DNA of 55,569 nucleotides from Methanoculleus sp. GTDB lineage: Archaea; Halobacteriota; Methanomicrobia; Methanomicrobiales; Methanoculleaceae. Positions 25,663-34,262 of this stretch are shown one piece after another (the stretch's first letter is position 1; the number at the start of each line of letters is the position of its first letter). The stretch covers positions 1 through 55,569 of the forward strand of contig NZ_JASEFJ010000012.1 in NCBI RefSeq assembly GCF_030019085.1, in the 5' to 3' direction. The position numbers and the translations under genes were made by a program. Below the pieces are notes generated by a model. It did not search any database, was not told the DNA's origin, and was given only the letters and a program-made list of their open reading frames with translations.

Positions 25663-25703
25663 AAAACCCTGGATGCCCCCGACGAAAGGAGGGGAGCAGT
25701 CAC
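25550..25703 (+). ncRNA. Probable omega (guide) RNA of the tnpB element
   Basis: In TnpB systems the guide RNA overlaps the tnpB 3' end and runs to the element's right end. Here the sequence after the stop has ATGCCCCCGAC...AGGGGAGCAGTCAC, a short C/G hairpin and the TCAC end common to such elements. The element would then end at 25703, and the guide would be the flank beginning GTAGACCGATGGCGTAAAAA at 25704. The 5' limit is a guess. Confidence 0.5.
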
Positions 25704-25978
25704 GTAGACCGATGGCGTAAAAAACGATTTTGCTCATAATCCGGGTATGACCTCCGGCCAGAGCGAAAATGGTGTGGATCGGATCTGCACCTGTACAACA
25801 CGATCTTACCCGGTCTTCTCCCGCCACCGGTATGGGGTGGTATGTAACTGAACCCGGGGCGGTGATAATGACCCTGACAGACCGCCGAGAAGGTCGAACT
25901 ATGGCGGGTGAGAGCGGGTATCGTCACACCCACCTCCACAGATGCGTATTTGACGGATGATGCCCCAGGTATTACGAA
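25704..25978. other. Non-coding flank between tnpB element and pth2
   Basis: No gene is supported. It begins with the presumed guide sequence of the TnpB element. The last 40 bases contain a weak AT-rich box (GCGTATTTGAC) that could serve pth2. Confidence 0.4.
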
Positions 25979-26341
25979 ATGCCTGAGGAACGGGAGTTCA
26001 AATGGAAGCAGTGTCTTATTGTGCGCACCGACATCAAGATGACCTGCGGTAAGAAGTGCGCCCAGATAGCCCACGCCGCCGTAAGCGCCTTTGAGAAGGC
26101 CGATAAGACGGCGAAGAAAGCCTGGCTTGACGAGGGCCAGAAGAAGGTGGTACTGAAGGTGCCCTCCGAACGCGCCCTCTTTGAACTCAAGACGATTGCC
26201 GAGCGGGCGGGGATCCCGGCATCGATCATCCAGGACGCCGGGATGACCGAGATCCCGCCGGGCACGGTGACGGCACTCGGTCTCGGGCCCGCCCGCTCCG
26301 AAGACCTGGACAGGATCACCGGAGATCTTCCGCTGCTATGA
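25979..26341 (+). CDS. pth2: Peptidyl-tRNA hydrolase, archaeal/eukaryotic type (Pth2)
   Basis: Pth2 frees tRNA from stalled peptidyl-tRNA in the cytoplasm. The 120-residue length is standard. The motif KQCLIVRTDIKMTCGKKCAQIAHAAV (key part KMTCGKKCAQIAHA) is the catalytic signature. QDAGMTEIPPGTVTALGLGP near the C-terminus completes the family pattern. Its stop overlaps the truD start by four bases, so the two tRNA-related genes are coupled. Confidence 0.95.
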   Translation: MPEEREFKWKQCLIVRTDIKMTCGKKCAQIAHAAVSAFEKADKTAKKAWLDEGQKKVVLKVPSERALFELKTIAERAGIPASIIQDAGMTEIPPGTVTALGLGPARSEDLDRITGDLPLL

Positions 26342-27609
26342 TCCCATCAACCCACCCCCTTGAACGCGATCTCGGGATGAGGTACTACGCCTCGGATACT
26401 CCAGGGATCGGCGGTCGCCTCCGCTCCACCCCCGCAGACTTCGTCGTCGAGGAACTTCCCCTGCCGGTCGCCGACCGGGAGGGGCCATATCTGATCTGCA
26501 GGCTCACCAAGACTAACTGGGAACTCCAGCGTGCGGTCAGGGAGATTGCAAAGCGTCTTGGTGTCAGCCACCGCCGGATCTCATGGGCGGGGACGAAGGA
26601 CAAGAACGCGGTGACAACCCAGTTTATATCCATCTACAACGTCTCTCCAGAGGCGGTCGAGCGGGTGCATCTACAGGATATCTCGCTTGAGGTCGTGGGG
26701 CGGTCGCAACACCCGCTCTCTCTGGGGGATCTTGCGGGTAACCGATTTGAGGTCATGATCCGTGAATGCCAGGATGAGGATCTTCCGGCACGGGTGCAGG
26801 CGGTCACGAAGGCGGTCTCTGCCGGGATACCGAACTACTACGGGTTGCAGAGGTTTGGTGTCATCCGGCCGGTCACCCACCTTGTGGGTGAGAGGATCCT
26901 CAGAGCCGATTACGAGGGTGCTGTGGTCACCTACATCGGTCGGGCGTATCCTATGGAACCGGAGGAGGTGCAGCAGGCGCGAACGCGATTTCTCGAGACC
27001 GGAGACGCGCGGGCGGCGCTTTCCGACCTGCCCGTCAGGCTGACCTACGAGAGGGCGATGGCAAACCACCTGGTCGCAAACCCCGGAGACTACGCCGGCG
27101 CGCTCCGGGTTCTTCCGCCGAAACTACTATCGCTCTTTGTGAGCGCGTTCCAGTCCTGCCTCTTCAACCATGCGCTCTCCGCCCGCATCGATACCGGTCT
27201 CTCGCTAACAGACCCGGAGGTCGGCGATCGTCTAATCTTTGAAAATGGCCGTGAGGATATTGTCACAGCACAAAACCAGCAGGCGGCCAGACTGCAGATC
27301 CGCCGTGGACGCTGCCGAATCGCCATCTTCGTCCCGGGTTCTGAACCGGTGGTGCGGCACGGGCCGATGGATGAGACCCTGCATGACCTGATGCAGAGGT
27401 GCGGTATCGACGCTGCGGACTTTGAGCGTGCCTCCAGGTTTGTGGAGACGGCTTTCTCGGGGGCTCTCCGCGCGATAAGCCTCTCTACCGGGGTGGAGGC
27501 AGAGGTCTATGCCACCGACGTCAGGCTACGGTTCAGCCTCCCTCCCGGCCACTACGCAACGACGGTCTGTCGGGAGTACATGAAGGCCGAACCGCATATG
27601 ATGATATAG
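26338..27609 (+). CDS. truD: tRNA pseudouridine synthase D
   Basis: TruD makes pseudouridine at position 13 of tRNA. It has 423 residues, the longer archaeal form. The catalytic Asp is D88 in WAGTKDKNAVTTQ. FVVEELPL near the N-terminus and NYYGLQRFGVIRPVTH (the NxFG-like motif, here YGLQRFG) are family marks. It follows pth2 with a four-base overlap and is convergent with the reductase gene on the other strand. Confidence 0.94.
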   Translation: MIPSTHPLERDLGMRYYASDTPGIGGRLRSTPADFVVEELPLPVADREGPYLICRLTKTNWELQRAVREIAKRLGVSHRRISWAGTKDKNAVTTQFISIYNVSPEAVERVHLQDISLEVVGRSQHPLSLGDLAGNRFEVMIRECQDEDLPARVQAVTKAVSAGIPNYYGLQRFGVIRPVTHLVGERILRADYEGAVVTYIGRAYPMEPEEVQQARTRFLETGDARAALSDLPVRLTYERAMANHLVANPGDYAGALRVLPPKLLSLFVSAFQSCLFNHALSARIDTGLSLTDPEVGDRLIFENGREDIVTAQNQQAARLQIRRGRCRIAIFVPGSEPVVRHGPMDETLHDLMQRCGIDAADFERASRFVETAFSGALRAISLSTGVEAEVYATDVRLRFSLPPGHYATTVCREYMKAEPHMMI

Positions 27610-27680
27610 GGGCAGAGCATGAAGACCAGGTGCGCAGGGTTCTTCACCACTGTCACGGGGTGGCCGGGAGGGTTTTGTCC

Positions 27681-28361
27681 TCAGGAACTGTAGAGGACTT
27701 CCCACTCGGTGACCAGGTTGCTACCGCACATGTAGTGCCTCTTCAAGGATAGACGGATCATCTCCTCCTCGGTCTCGATGTGCATGCCGCCAACGAGCGA
27801 GGGGGTGTCGGCACCGCCGACGATAAACGGAAGGTGGATCAGGCGTATCTCGTCGACCAGATGGTGGTGTAACATCGACCAGTTCAGAGTCGGCCCGCCC
27901 TCGATCATCATCCGGTCCACACCGTAGTCCTGCTTCAGGATCCGCATCAGTCGCGGGAGGTCGACCTGACTCGTGCCAACGACGAGGACGTCGACACCGG
28001 CATCCCGGAGCCGGGCGATCTTATCCGGCGGCGCGGCCTCGCTGACGACGATAAGGGTTCGGGCGTCTGAACCCAGGACGTTTGCACCCGGCGGGATCTC
28101 TCCACTGCTGGTCGGGATGACGCGGAGCGGGTTCTTACCCTCGACCAGCCTGACTGTCAGGAAGGAGTTGTCTATCCGGATGGTGTTTGCCCCGACCATG
28201 ATGGCATCGCACTCCGCCCGTGTCCGGTGCAGGAGGACCTCCGTCTCCGGGGCCATGTACTTCATGAGGATCTTGCTTGATGCCCCGCGTTTCAGGGTGA
28301 GTTTCCCGTCGACGGTGATCTCTGACATCATGAGCACTTGCGGCCTGTCGTCTTCTGGCAT
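27681..28361 (-). CDS. arfC: 2,5-diamino-6-(ribosylamino)-4(3H)-pyrimidinone 5'-phosphate reductase
   Basis: This NAD(P)H-dependent enzyme of archaeal riboflavin and F420 deazaflavin precursor synthesis reduces the ribose of the pyrimidine intermediate. It belongs to the RibD C-terminal/DHFR-like fold. In 226 residues the motifs are LMMSEITVDGKLTLKRG, CDAIMVGANTIRIDNSFLTVR (key part AIMVGANTIRIDNS), and MIEGGPTLNWSML. The frame extends to 28472, but the ATG at 28361 matches the family N-terminus. It is divergent from the CDP-alcohol phosphatidyltransferase gene. Confidence 0.9.
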   Translation of the reverse strand: MPEDDRPQVLMMSEITVDGKLTLKRGASSKILMKYMAPETEVLLHRTRAECDAIMVGANTIRIDNSFLTVRLVEGKNPLRVIPTSSGEIPPGANVLGSDARTLIVVSEAAPPDKIARLRDAGVDVLVVGTSQVDLPRLMRILKQDYGVDRMMIEGGPTLNWSMLHHHLVDEIRLIHLPFIVGGADTPSLVGGMHIETEEEMIRLSLKRHYMCGSNLVTEWEVLYSS

Positions 28362-28506
28362 TGGACTCGTTCCCGGTGATCTTATCTGGCGGGAGCGGTT
28401 ATGAATCTGGTGATTCCCCTTCAGAAGGTCTATTCTGTTTCGGGGTGTTTGAGGGATCACATCACAGAGCAAAGGTTAAACTCTTCATCGATTCATAGGA
28501 TATGAG

Positions 28507-29139
28507 ATGAATATAACCTCCCTGCGGCCGAAATTTGTCAAATACACGGATCCAATTGCGTCGTTTTTCATCCGGCTCGGTATTACGCCAAACCAGGTCT
28601 CCGTGCTCTCCTTGCTCTTCGGCTTTGGGTGCGCCCTTGCTTTTGCAGGTCACCACTTCGTGACAGGGAGCCTGCTCCTCCTGATCTCGGCCATCCTTGA
28701 CCTTGTGGATGGCAGCGTCGCACGCAAGAACAATACCAGGAGCAGGTTCGGCGCGGTATTTGACTGGATCGCCGACAAGTACGTTGACGCGGCGGCCATC
28801 CTGGGTGTGGGGTTCTCCGGCATCCCGATCGTCAGTCAGATCTTTGACGTTCCGGCGGTTGCAGATTTCGGCGTGGTGGGGCTGGCTCTTGCAGGGTCGC
28901 TGATGAATACCTTCATCAAGCCGGTCACTTATGCCGAGATCGGCTATTCTGAGCGGATTGCCGGGAAGATCGAGGACCCCCTGGAGGGGGTCGGGTTCTT
29001 CGGAAGGCCAGAGACCATCCTGGTGCTGGTGCTCGGCGGTCTGACCGGTTTTCTCTGGGTTGCGGTGATCCTGATCGCGGTCTGCACAAACCTCTCCGCA
29101 CTCCAGCGGATCGTCTACCTCTATCGGCGGTATTCCTGA
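28507..29139 (+). CDS. CDP-alcohol phosphatidyltransferase (archaeal phospholipid synthesis)
   Basis: This integral membrane enzyme joins a CDP-activated archaeal lipid to an alcohol phosphate. The 210-residue protein has about six membrane segments. The metal-binding motif is complete: D65-LV-D68-G-SV-A-R73, G82, D86 and D90. An archaetidylinositol phosphate synthase is the likely identity for this short archaeal form, but archaetidylglycerol phosphate synthase cannot be excluded. It converges on the archaeosortase gene. Confidence 0.87.
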   Translation: MNITSLRPKFVKYTDPIASFFIRLGITPNQVSVLSLLFGFGCALAFAGHHFVTGSLLLLISAILDLVDGSVARKNNTRSRFGAVFDWIADKYVDAAAILGVGFSGIPIVSQIFDVPAVADFGVVGLALAGSLMNTFIKPVTYAEIGYSERIAGKIEDPLEGVGFFGRPETILVLVLGGLTGFLWVAVILIAVCTNLSALQRIVYLYRRYS

Positions 29140-29313
29140 ACAGTTCAACCCTCCTGTGTGACACCATCGCCATGCGCTCTCCCCCTTTTCAGGGTTTTTC
29201 CCGTGACAGGCACCTTCCAGGATTTCAGCCGGGTTGATGGTGGCCGCCGGATACAGTAAGCGATGACGATGGTAGAACTCCACGCCAGGCGGGAAGAGGT
29301 ATACAGGGGTTTT

Positions 29314-30138
29314 TCAGGTGCCGGCTTTTGCGGAGCCCCGTCGGAGGAGCTGTTCTACCTCGCCACGATAGAGACGATAGAGGTCATCGGCAAGTGCGGC
29401 GAGTTCGGGGATTATGGTGAAGAGAGCGTAGGCCAGGGCCACAAGCACAACAAGAGCGCCGAGTTCTGCCATGACGTTGTGCGCCCAGAAGAAACTCTCG
29501 TAGCCGAACTCGCCGTTGCTGGCGATCTCGGGGAGGTAGGGGAACCACTGCTCGGTGTAGGCCGTGATCACAAAGACGTTTCGGATTATGTTGAGGATGT
29601 AGATCGTGGGAGCGACGAGGAGGAAACCTTTTATCTTCTGTTTCAGCGTCGACTCCACGCCCCAGGCAACGCCGAGCATGATCGCGATGCTCTGGATCCC
29701 GGTGCAGGCCAGGACTATCTCGGTCTGGAGACCGTTGCGCTCCAGCAGGTTCCAGGCCTGGAAGGTCACAGGATAGCCGACCGCCGCAAGCACTGCAGAG
29801 GTCTGTCCGGCGACCACGGTGATCAACCAGTTCCCGATCGCGGGGATGTAGCCGAAAGGAGCGTAGATCAGGAACGCGATGGCGGCGATCATCGAGACCT
29901 GGATCACCGGGGGGTCATCGCGGAGGAGGTATTTTATGGTGATATAGAGGAGTGGCAGCGAGATGACCGCCAGTGCCGGGTACACGAAGTTATTCAGTGA
30001 GATGTAGTGGGGGATCTCAGCGAAGAGGTATCCAACGATGCTTACCCAGCCAGCGATAGCAAAGTAGTTCCGATATCTCCAGGGGATGAGGAAGACAAGA
30101 AAGCAGATGCAGGAGATCAGCACCAGGTAACCATTCAT
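29314..30138 (-). CDS. artA: Archaeosortase A
   Basis: This multi-pass membrane transpeptidase-like enzyme recognises C-terminal PGF-CTERM signals of surface proteins and replaces them with a lipid anchor. It has 274 residues and about eight membrane segments. The catalytic triad is present: C145 in IVLACTGIQS, R186 in LNIIRNVFVI and H220 in FFWAHNVMAELG. No protein with a PGF-CTERM tail is encoded in this window, so its targets are elsewhere. It is divergent from the TFS gene, with 126 bases between the starts. Confidence 0.93.
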   Translation of the reverse strand: MNGYLVLISCICFLVFLIPWRYRNYFAIAGWVSIVGYLFAEIPHYISLNNFVYPALAVISLPLLYITIKYLLRDDPPVIQVSMIAAIAFLIYAPFGYIPAIGNWLITVVAGQTSAVLAAVGYPVTFQAWNLLERNGLQTEIVLACTGIQSIAIMLGVAWGVESTLKQKIKGFLLVAPTIYILNIIRNVFVITAYTEQWFPYLPEIASNGEFGYESFFWAHNVMAELGALVVLVALAYALFTIIPELAALADDLYRLYRGEVEQLLRRGSAKAGT

Positions 30139-30264
30139 CTTTTAACCTTCTGTTTATCCGGCAATAAAATCATTTGCGCTTCCGATCTCAACTGCTCAGG
30201 ATTACGGGTTGCGATCATGCAGCATGACCAAGATTAATTGTGGTCGCCGCCCCATGACTATACG

Positions 30265-30579
30265 ATGATATTCTGTCCGCAGTGCAAAGGTCTGATGATA
30301 TCCTCCGCTGGTCAGCTGAAGTGCAAGAAATGCGGCTATATCCGTGATATCAACGCGTCTGACCGGTTGAAGAAGACAGACAAACGTCTGGAGAAAGAGA
30401 TCACCATCGTCGACACGGAGAAGGAGATCGCAACCCTTCCGACCGCAACCGTCAAGTGCCCCGATTGTGATTGCACGACGGCATACTGGTGGCTTCGGCA
30501 ACTGCGTGCGGCAGATGAGAGCGAGGTTCGGTTCTTCCGCTGCACGGCCTGCGGGAAGACCTGGCGTGAGTACGATTGA
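30265..30579 (+). CDS. tfs: Transcription factor S (TFS, TFIIS-like)
   Basis: TFS stimulates RNA cleavage by backtracked archaeal RNA polymerase. In 104 residues there are two zinc ribbons: C4/C7/C20/C23 at the N-terminus and C65/C68/C93/C96 at the C-terminus. The catalytic acidic pair D84-E85 lies in QLRAADESEV between them. The frame extends upstream to 30238, but MIFCPQCKGL is the normal family start, and CTATACG a few bases before the ATG suggests a short leader. Confidence 0.93.
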   Translation: MIFCPQCKGLMISSAGQLKCKKCGYIRDINASDRLKKTDKRLEKEITIVDTEKEIATLPTATVKCPDCDCTTAYWWLRQLRAADESEVRFFRCTACGKTWREYD

Positions 30580-30666
30580 TATTATTTGCTTTTGCAGGTC
30601 ACGAACCTGCGATGGCTGATTGAAGGTTCTGGGAATAGGCAAGAGACGAGTCGCTGCTTTTCCGTC

Positions 30667-30702
30667 CCGGGAGAATTCAACAGGAAATTATATCACTCCC
30701 GG
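30667..30702 (+). promoter_or_regulatory. Exonuclease promoter framed by an inverted repeat
   Basis: AATTATATC (30686-30694) is a good TATA box 26-34 bases before the ATG at 30720. CCGGGAG (30667-30673) and CTCCCGG (30696-30702) form a perfect 7-bp inverted repeat on either side of it, a plausible repressor site. A chance palindrome is possible. Confidence 0.45.
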
Positions 30703-30719
30703 AAATCATTTTCAGGCAT

Positions 30720-31295
30720 ATGGCGCCGGCATCGCCTGGAAATGCTGTATGTTATCTATTCGTTGATACGGAAACGACCGGGACGTTCAGGTTCGGTCGT
30801 CCACCTCCACGTCTTGTTGAGGTTGCCTGCCTGGTCTGTGAGGTGAGTGGGGAGGTTGTGGAGAGGGGCGAGCGGATCGTTCGCCCGGATGACTTTACAG
30901 TTCAGGCAGTTGCCTCCAGGATCCACGGTATTACCACAGGATACGCCCGGCAAGCCGGTGTATCTGTCCTGGAAGCTCTTGAGGTGCTATGCCTCGCCGC
31001 AAGCCGGAGTTCTACTGTTGTTGCGCATAACCCAAGGTTTGACCGTGCGGTCATTGCTGAGGAGGGCAGGCGCAACGGGGTTCCGGATCCGCTCTCGAAC
31101 CTGCCCGGGATCTGCACGATGGGGTCGACGGCACCGGTCTGCGGGATTCGACGGGTTGGTGGCGGGGACTATAAGTGGCCTGCGCTCTCCGAACTTTATC
31201 GGAGCCTGTTTGGAGTAACTTACGAGCGGAGCGTTCACCGCGCGGCTGACGATGTAGAGGCATGCGCGTGGGCTGGTCCCGGGAGCGCTCGATAA
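30720..31295 (+). CDS. DEDDh 3'-5' exonuclease (DnaQ/epsilon-like)
   Basis: The 191-residue protein has the three exonuclease motifs: FVDTETTG (ExoI, Asp and Glu), VVAHNPRFDRAV (ExoII Asp) and VHRAADDVEACAW (ExoIIIe, His and Asp). No polymerase, BRCT or helicase domain is attached, so it is a stand-alone nuclease for DNA or RNA. ATG at 30720 lies directly after the TATA box, giving an almost leaderless message. The C-terminus is short compared with bacterial DnaQ. The substrate is unknown. Confidence 0.88.
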   Translation: MAPASPGNAVCYLFVDTETTGTFRFGRPPPRLVEVACLVCEVSGEVVERGERIVRPDDFTVQAVASRIHGITTGYARQAGVSVLEALEVLCLAASRSSTVVAHNPRFDRAVIAEEGRRNGVPDPLSNLPGICTMGSTAPVCGIRRVGGGDYKWPALSELYRSLFGVTYERSVHRAADDVEACAWAGPGSAR

Positions 31296-31581
31296 AAACC
31301 CCACCAGATCACCCCAACAGACCCCCACCGCCGGGTTGGGAGAACCTGCGCACAAACCCGCCACACCCCCCGGCCCCGGCCACCCCCCCTCGCCCGCATC
31401 AGAACTCACTTTAATGGCCTCCGATCCTGAAAACTTTCAGGAAATAGGTTATCCCCAACCCCACCGGCCCCGACAGATTCCGGGCGCACCTCCGATAACC
31501 CTTTCCCTGCTGCAAATCAACACTTAACCAGAATATTGATATAATATTCATTATTAATAGTGATCAATACGGGGTAACCGA
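31296..31581 (+). promoter_or_regulatory. C-rich spacer and acs promoter
   Basis: The first 120 bases are strikingly C/A-rich on the plus strand (31300-31400). The last 60 are AT-rich, with GATATAATATT around 31539-31549, about 35 to 40 bases before the acs ATG, as the likely TATA box. Nothing coding is seen. Confidence 0.5.
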
Positions 31582-33480
31582 ATGGCTGAGAAATTTGATG
31601 TCAAACTTGAAGATGCGAAATATTATCTGCCCGATGCCAGTTACAAAGAACAGTCCTGGTTAGGCGACTACAACCGTGCCTATCAGGAGTTCCTGGCCGA
31701 CCCCGATGGATTCTGGGACAGGATCGCCCGTGAACTCGAGTGGTTCCAGCCCTGGGACCGGGTGAAAGAATGGAACTACCCCTACGCTAAGTGGTTCACC
31801 AACGCCAAACTCAACATCACCTACAACTGCCTTGACCGCCACGTCAACAACCAGCGTCGTAACAAGGTCGCGATCATGTGGCGTGGTGAGACCGAAGGTG
31901 ACGAGGAGGTCTACACCTACCGCCAGCTCCTCCAGGCCGTCAGCCAGTTTGCCAACGGCTTAAAGAGCCTCGGCGTCGGCAAAGGCGACCGTGTCTGCAT
32001 CTACATGCCGGTCGTGCCCGAGCAGATCATCGCCATGCTCGCCTGCGCCCGCATCGGGGCGATCCACACAGTTGTCTTTGGCGGGTTCGGCGTCAGCGCA
32101 CTCAACCAGCGTATCGTCGGCACAGATGCAAAGGTCATCGTCACCGCCGACTTCACCTACCGGCGCGGCAAGGCAATCCCGCTCAAGAACATCGTCGAAG
32201 AGGCCGTCGTCAACGCCCCGAGCGTCGAGCGGATCGTCATCCTCAGGCGTGACGAGAAAAAGCCCGTAGAACTCCACCCCGAGATGGAGGTTGACTTCTA
32301 CGAACTGATGGAAGAATCAGACCGGGAGTGCCCTCCAGAAGCCATGGACGCCGAAGACCCCCTATTCATCCTGTATACCAGCGGCACCACAGGCTCCCCG
32401 AAAGGCATCGTCCACACCTGCGGCGGCTACATGGTCGGGACCTACTACACGATGAAACACGTCTTCGACATCAAGGATAACGACGTCTACTGGTGCACCG
32501 CAGACCCGGGCTGGATCACAGGCCACAGTTACTGTGTCTACGGCCCTCTCCTGAACGGTGCCACCTGCCTCATCGCCGAGGTGACGCCGGACTACCCGAC
32601 CAACGGCACCTACTGGGACATCATCCAGGACTATGGTGTCACCATCTTCTACACCGCCCCGACCGCCATCAGGATGTTCATGCGGGTGGGTGAAGAGTGG
32701 CCCAACCGCTACAACCTATCATCGCTCCGCGTACTGGGGTCTGTCGGCGAACCGCTCAACCCCGAAGCGTTTGAGTGGTTCTACCACGTCATCGGCAAAA
32801 CCCGTTGCCCGGTCGTGGATACCTGGTGGCAGACCGAGACCGGGATGCACATGATCACAACAATGATCGGCGAACCCATGCGCCCGGGGTTCGCCGGAAA
32901 ACCGATCCCCGGCGTCGTCGCCGACATTGTCGACCGCAGTGGCAATCCGGTCCCTCCCGGTACCGGCGGTTTCCTCGTCATCAAAGAACCCTGGCCCTCG
33001 ATGATGCGAACAGTCTGGAACGACGACGAGCGCTACCGGAAGTACTGGTACACCATCCCCGGATGCTACACAACCTCCGATCTGGCGGTGAAAGACCACA
33101 AAGGCTACATCATGGTCCTTGGCCGGTCTGATGACCTGATAGTCGTCGCCGGACACAACATCGGAACCGCAGAGGTCGAGAGCGCACTGGTCTCCCACGA
33201 TGCCGTGGCAGAGGCCGCTGTCATCGGAAAACCCGACCCCCTGAAGGGGAACATCATCAAGGCCTTTGTCATCCTCAAGAACGGTCGCGTGCCAGGCGAA
33301 AAACTGAAGAATGATCTCGTCTACCATGTCCGGATGACCCTTGGACCCATTGCCATACCCTCCGAGATTGAATTCGTCGATTCACTCCCGAAAACCCGGA
33401 GCGGAAAGATTATGAGGCGCGTCCTCAAAGCCCAGGAACTCGGGATGGACCCGGGAGACATCTCGACCCTGGAGGAGTAG
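31582..33480 (+). CDS. acs: Acetyl-CoA synthetase, AMP-forming
   Basis: Acs activates acetate with ATP to acetyl-CoA through acetyl-AMP. In a CO2-reducing methanogen this mainly serves carbon assimilation from acetate. The 632-residue length is typical. YTSGTTGSPKG is the AMP/phosphate loop, DTWWQTETG carries the Trp that limits the acyl pocket to acetate, WCTADPGWITGHSY is conserved, and KTRSGKIMRR contains the Lys that is acetylated for regulation in many species. It is followed 41 bases later by TBP with its own promoter. Confidence 0.96.
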   Translation: MAEKFDVKLEDAKYYLPDASYKEQSWLGDYNRAYQEFLADPDGFWDRIARELEWFQPWDRVKEWNYPYAKWFTNAKLNITYNCLDRHVNNQRRNKVAIMWRGETEGDEEVYTYRQLLQAVSQFANGLKSLGVGKGDRVCIYMPVVPEQIIAMLACARIGAIHTVVFGGFGVSALNQRIVGTDAKVIVTADFTYRRGKAIPLKNIVEEAVVNAPSVERIVILRRDEKKPVELHPEMEVDFYELMEESDRECPPEAMDAEDPLFILYTSGTTGSPKGIVHTCGGYMVGTYYTMKHVFDIKDNDVYWCTADPGWITGHSYCVYGPLLNGATCLIAEVTPDYPTNGTYWDIIQDYGVTIFYTAPTAIRMFMRVGEEWPNRYNLSSLRVLGSVGEPLNPEAFEWFYHVIGKTRCPVVDTWWQTETGMHMITTMIGEPMRPGFAGKPIPGVVADIVDRSGNPVPPGTGGFLVIKEPWPSMMRTVWNDDERYRKYWYTIPGCYTTSDLAVKDHKGYIMVLGRSDDLIVVAGHNIGTAEVESALVSHDAVAEAAVIGKPDPLKGNIIKAFVILKNGRVPGEKLKNDLVYHVRMTLGPIAIPSEIEFVDSLPKTRSGKIMRRVLKAQELGMDPGDISTLEE

Positions 33481-33491
33481 AAAGCCAATTA

Positions 33492-33499
33492 TTTATATA
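33492..33499 (+). promoter_or_regulatory. TATA box of the TBP gene
   Basis: TTTATATA (33492-33499) lies 22-29 bases before the TBP ATG at 33522, so the transcript should begin within a few bases of the start codon. It is the most canonical TATA box in this window. Confidence 0.65.
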
Positions 33500-33521
33500 C
33501 CTTTTTAAATATGCTCTATAT

Positions 33522-34085
33522 ATGTCTGAACACAGACCAGAAGAGTCCCTCAAGATAGAGAATATCGTTGCTTCCGCAAAAGTGACCGACTCTCTTGATC
33601 TACCCTCTCTTGCTTCGCGCCTGAAAGATGCAGAATACAATAAAAAACGGTTCCCGGGCGTTGTTCTCAGGATGCAGGACCCGAAGATCGCAGCGCTTGT
33701 CTTCGGTTCAGGGAAGGTTGTCCTTACAGGCGCAAAGAGCATCGACAGCCTCTCGCGGGGCCTGCAGATCCTCACAGACCATCTGCGAGCGCTCGGCATA
33801 GAGATCCCGGGAAACCCGGAGTACAAGATCCAGAACATCGTCACCTCAGCTGATCTTGGAACGCCGATCAACCTCAACAAGATCGCCGTCGGTTTCAACC
33901 TGGACAGGATCGAGTACGAACCAGAACAGTTTCCGGGACTCGTCTACAGGCTCGACGATCCGAAAGTGGTTGCCCTCCTCTTCGGTTCCGGCAAACTGAT
34001 CATCACCGGCGGCAAGGTGCCCGACGACGCACGTAGGGCGGTAGAGCGGATCGTCTCAGAACTCTCGAGTCTCGGCCTCCTGTGA
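33522..34085 (+). CDS. tbp: TATA-box-binding protein
   Basis: TBP is the general transcription factor that bends promoter DNA for TFB and RNA polymerase. The 187-residue protein consists of two direct repeats of about 90 residues: one with FPGVVLRMQDPKIAALVFGSGKVVLTGAK and one with FPGLVYRLDDPKVVALLFGSGKLIITGGK (key parts FPGVVLRMQDPK and FPGLVYRLDDPK). The paired Phe residues that intercalate into DNA are conserved. Other copies may exist elsewhere in the genome. Confidence 0.97.
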   Translation: MSEHRPEESLKIENIVASAKVTDSLDLPSLASRLKDAEYNKKRFPGVVLRMQDPKIAALVFGSGKVVLTGAKSIDSLSRGLQILTDHLRALGIEIPGNPEYKIQNIVTSADLGTPINLNKIAVGFNLDRIEYEPEQFPGLVYRLDDPKVVALLFGSGKLIITGGKVPDDARRAVERIVSELSSLGLL

Positions 34086-34211
34086 TCACTCCACTGGATG
34101 CTATATCCACATCTTTTTGCGGTGGAAAGAGCATTCACGGTTACAGAGCGCCCATAAAAAAGGCAATTGCGAGGCCACTCACAGCCAGTAGAGTGGCTCA
34201 TTGGAATAATA

Positions 34212-34250
34212 ATATTTTTATAGTTAGATTTAAAAAAGTAGATTAAATCT
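34212..34250 (+). promoter_or_regulatory. Promoter and inverted repeat before winged-helix regulator
   Basis: TATTTTTATAG (34213-34223) is a TATA-like box 40 to 50 bases before the ATG. AGATTTA (34226-34232) and TAAATCT (34244-34250) form a perfect 7-bp inverted repeat between the box and the start codon. The position at or just after the expected transcription start suggests an operator, perhaps for the encoded regulator itself. Confidence 0.5.
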
Positions 34251-34262
34251 GATGGTGAATGG

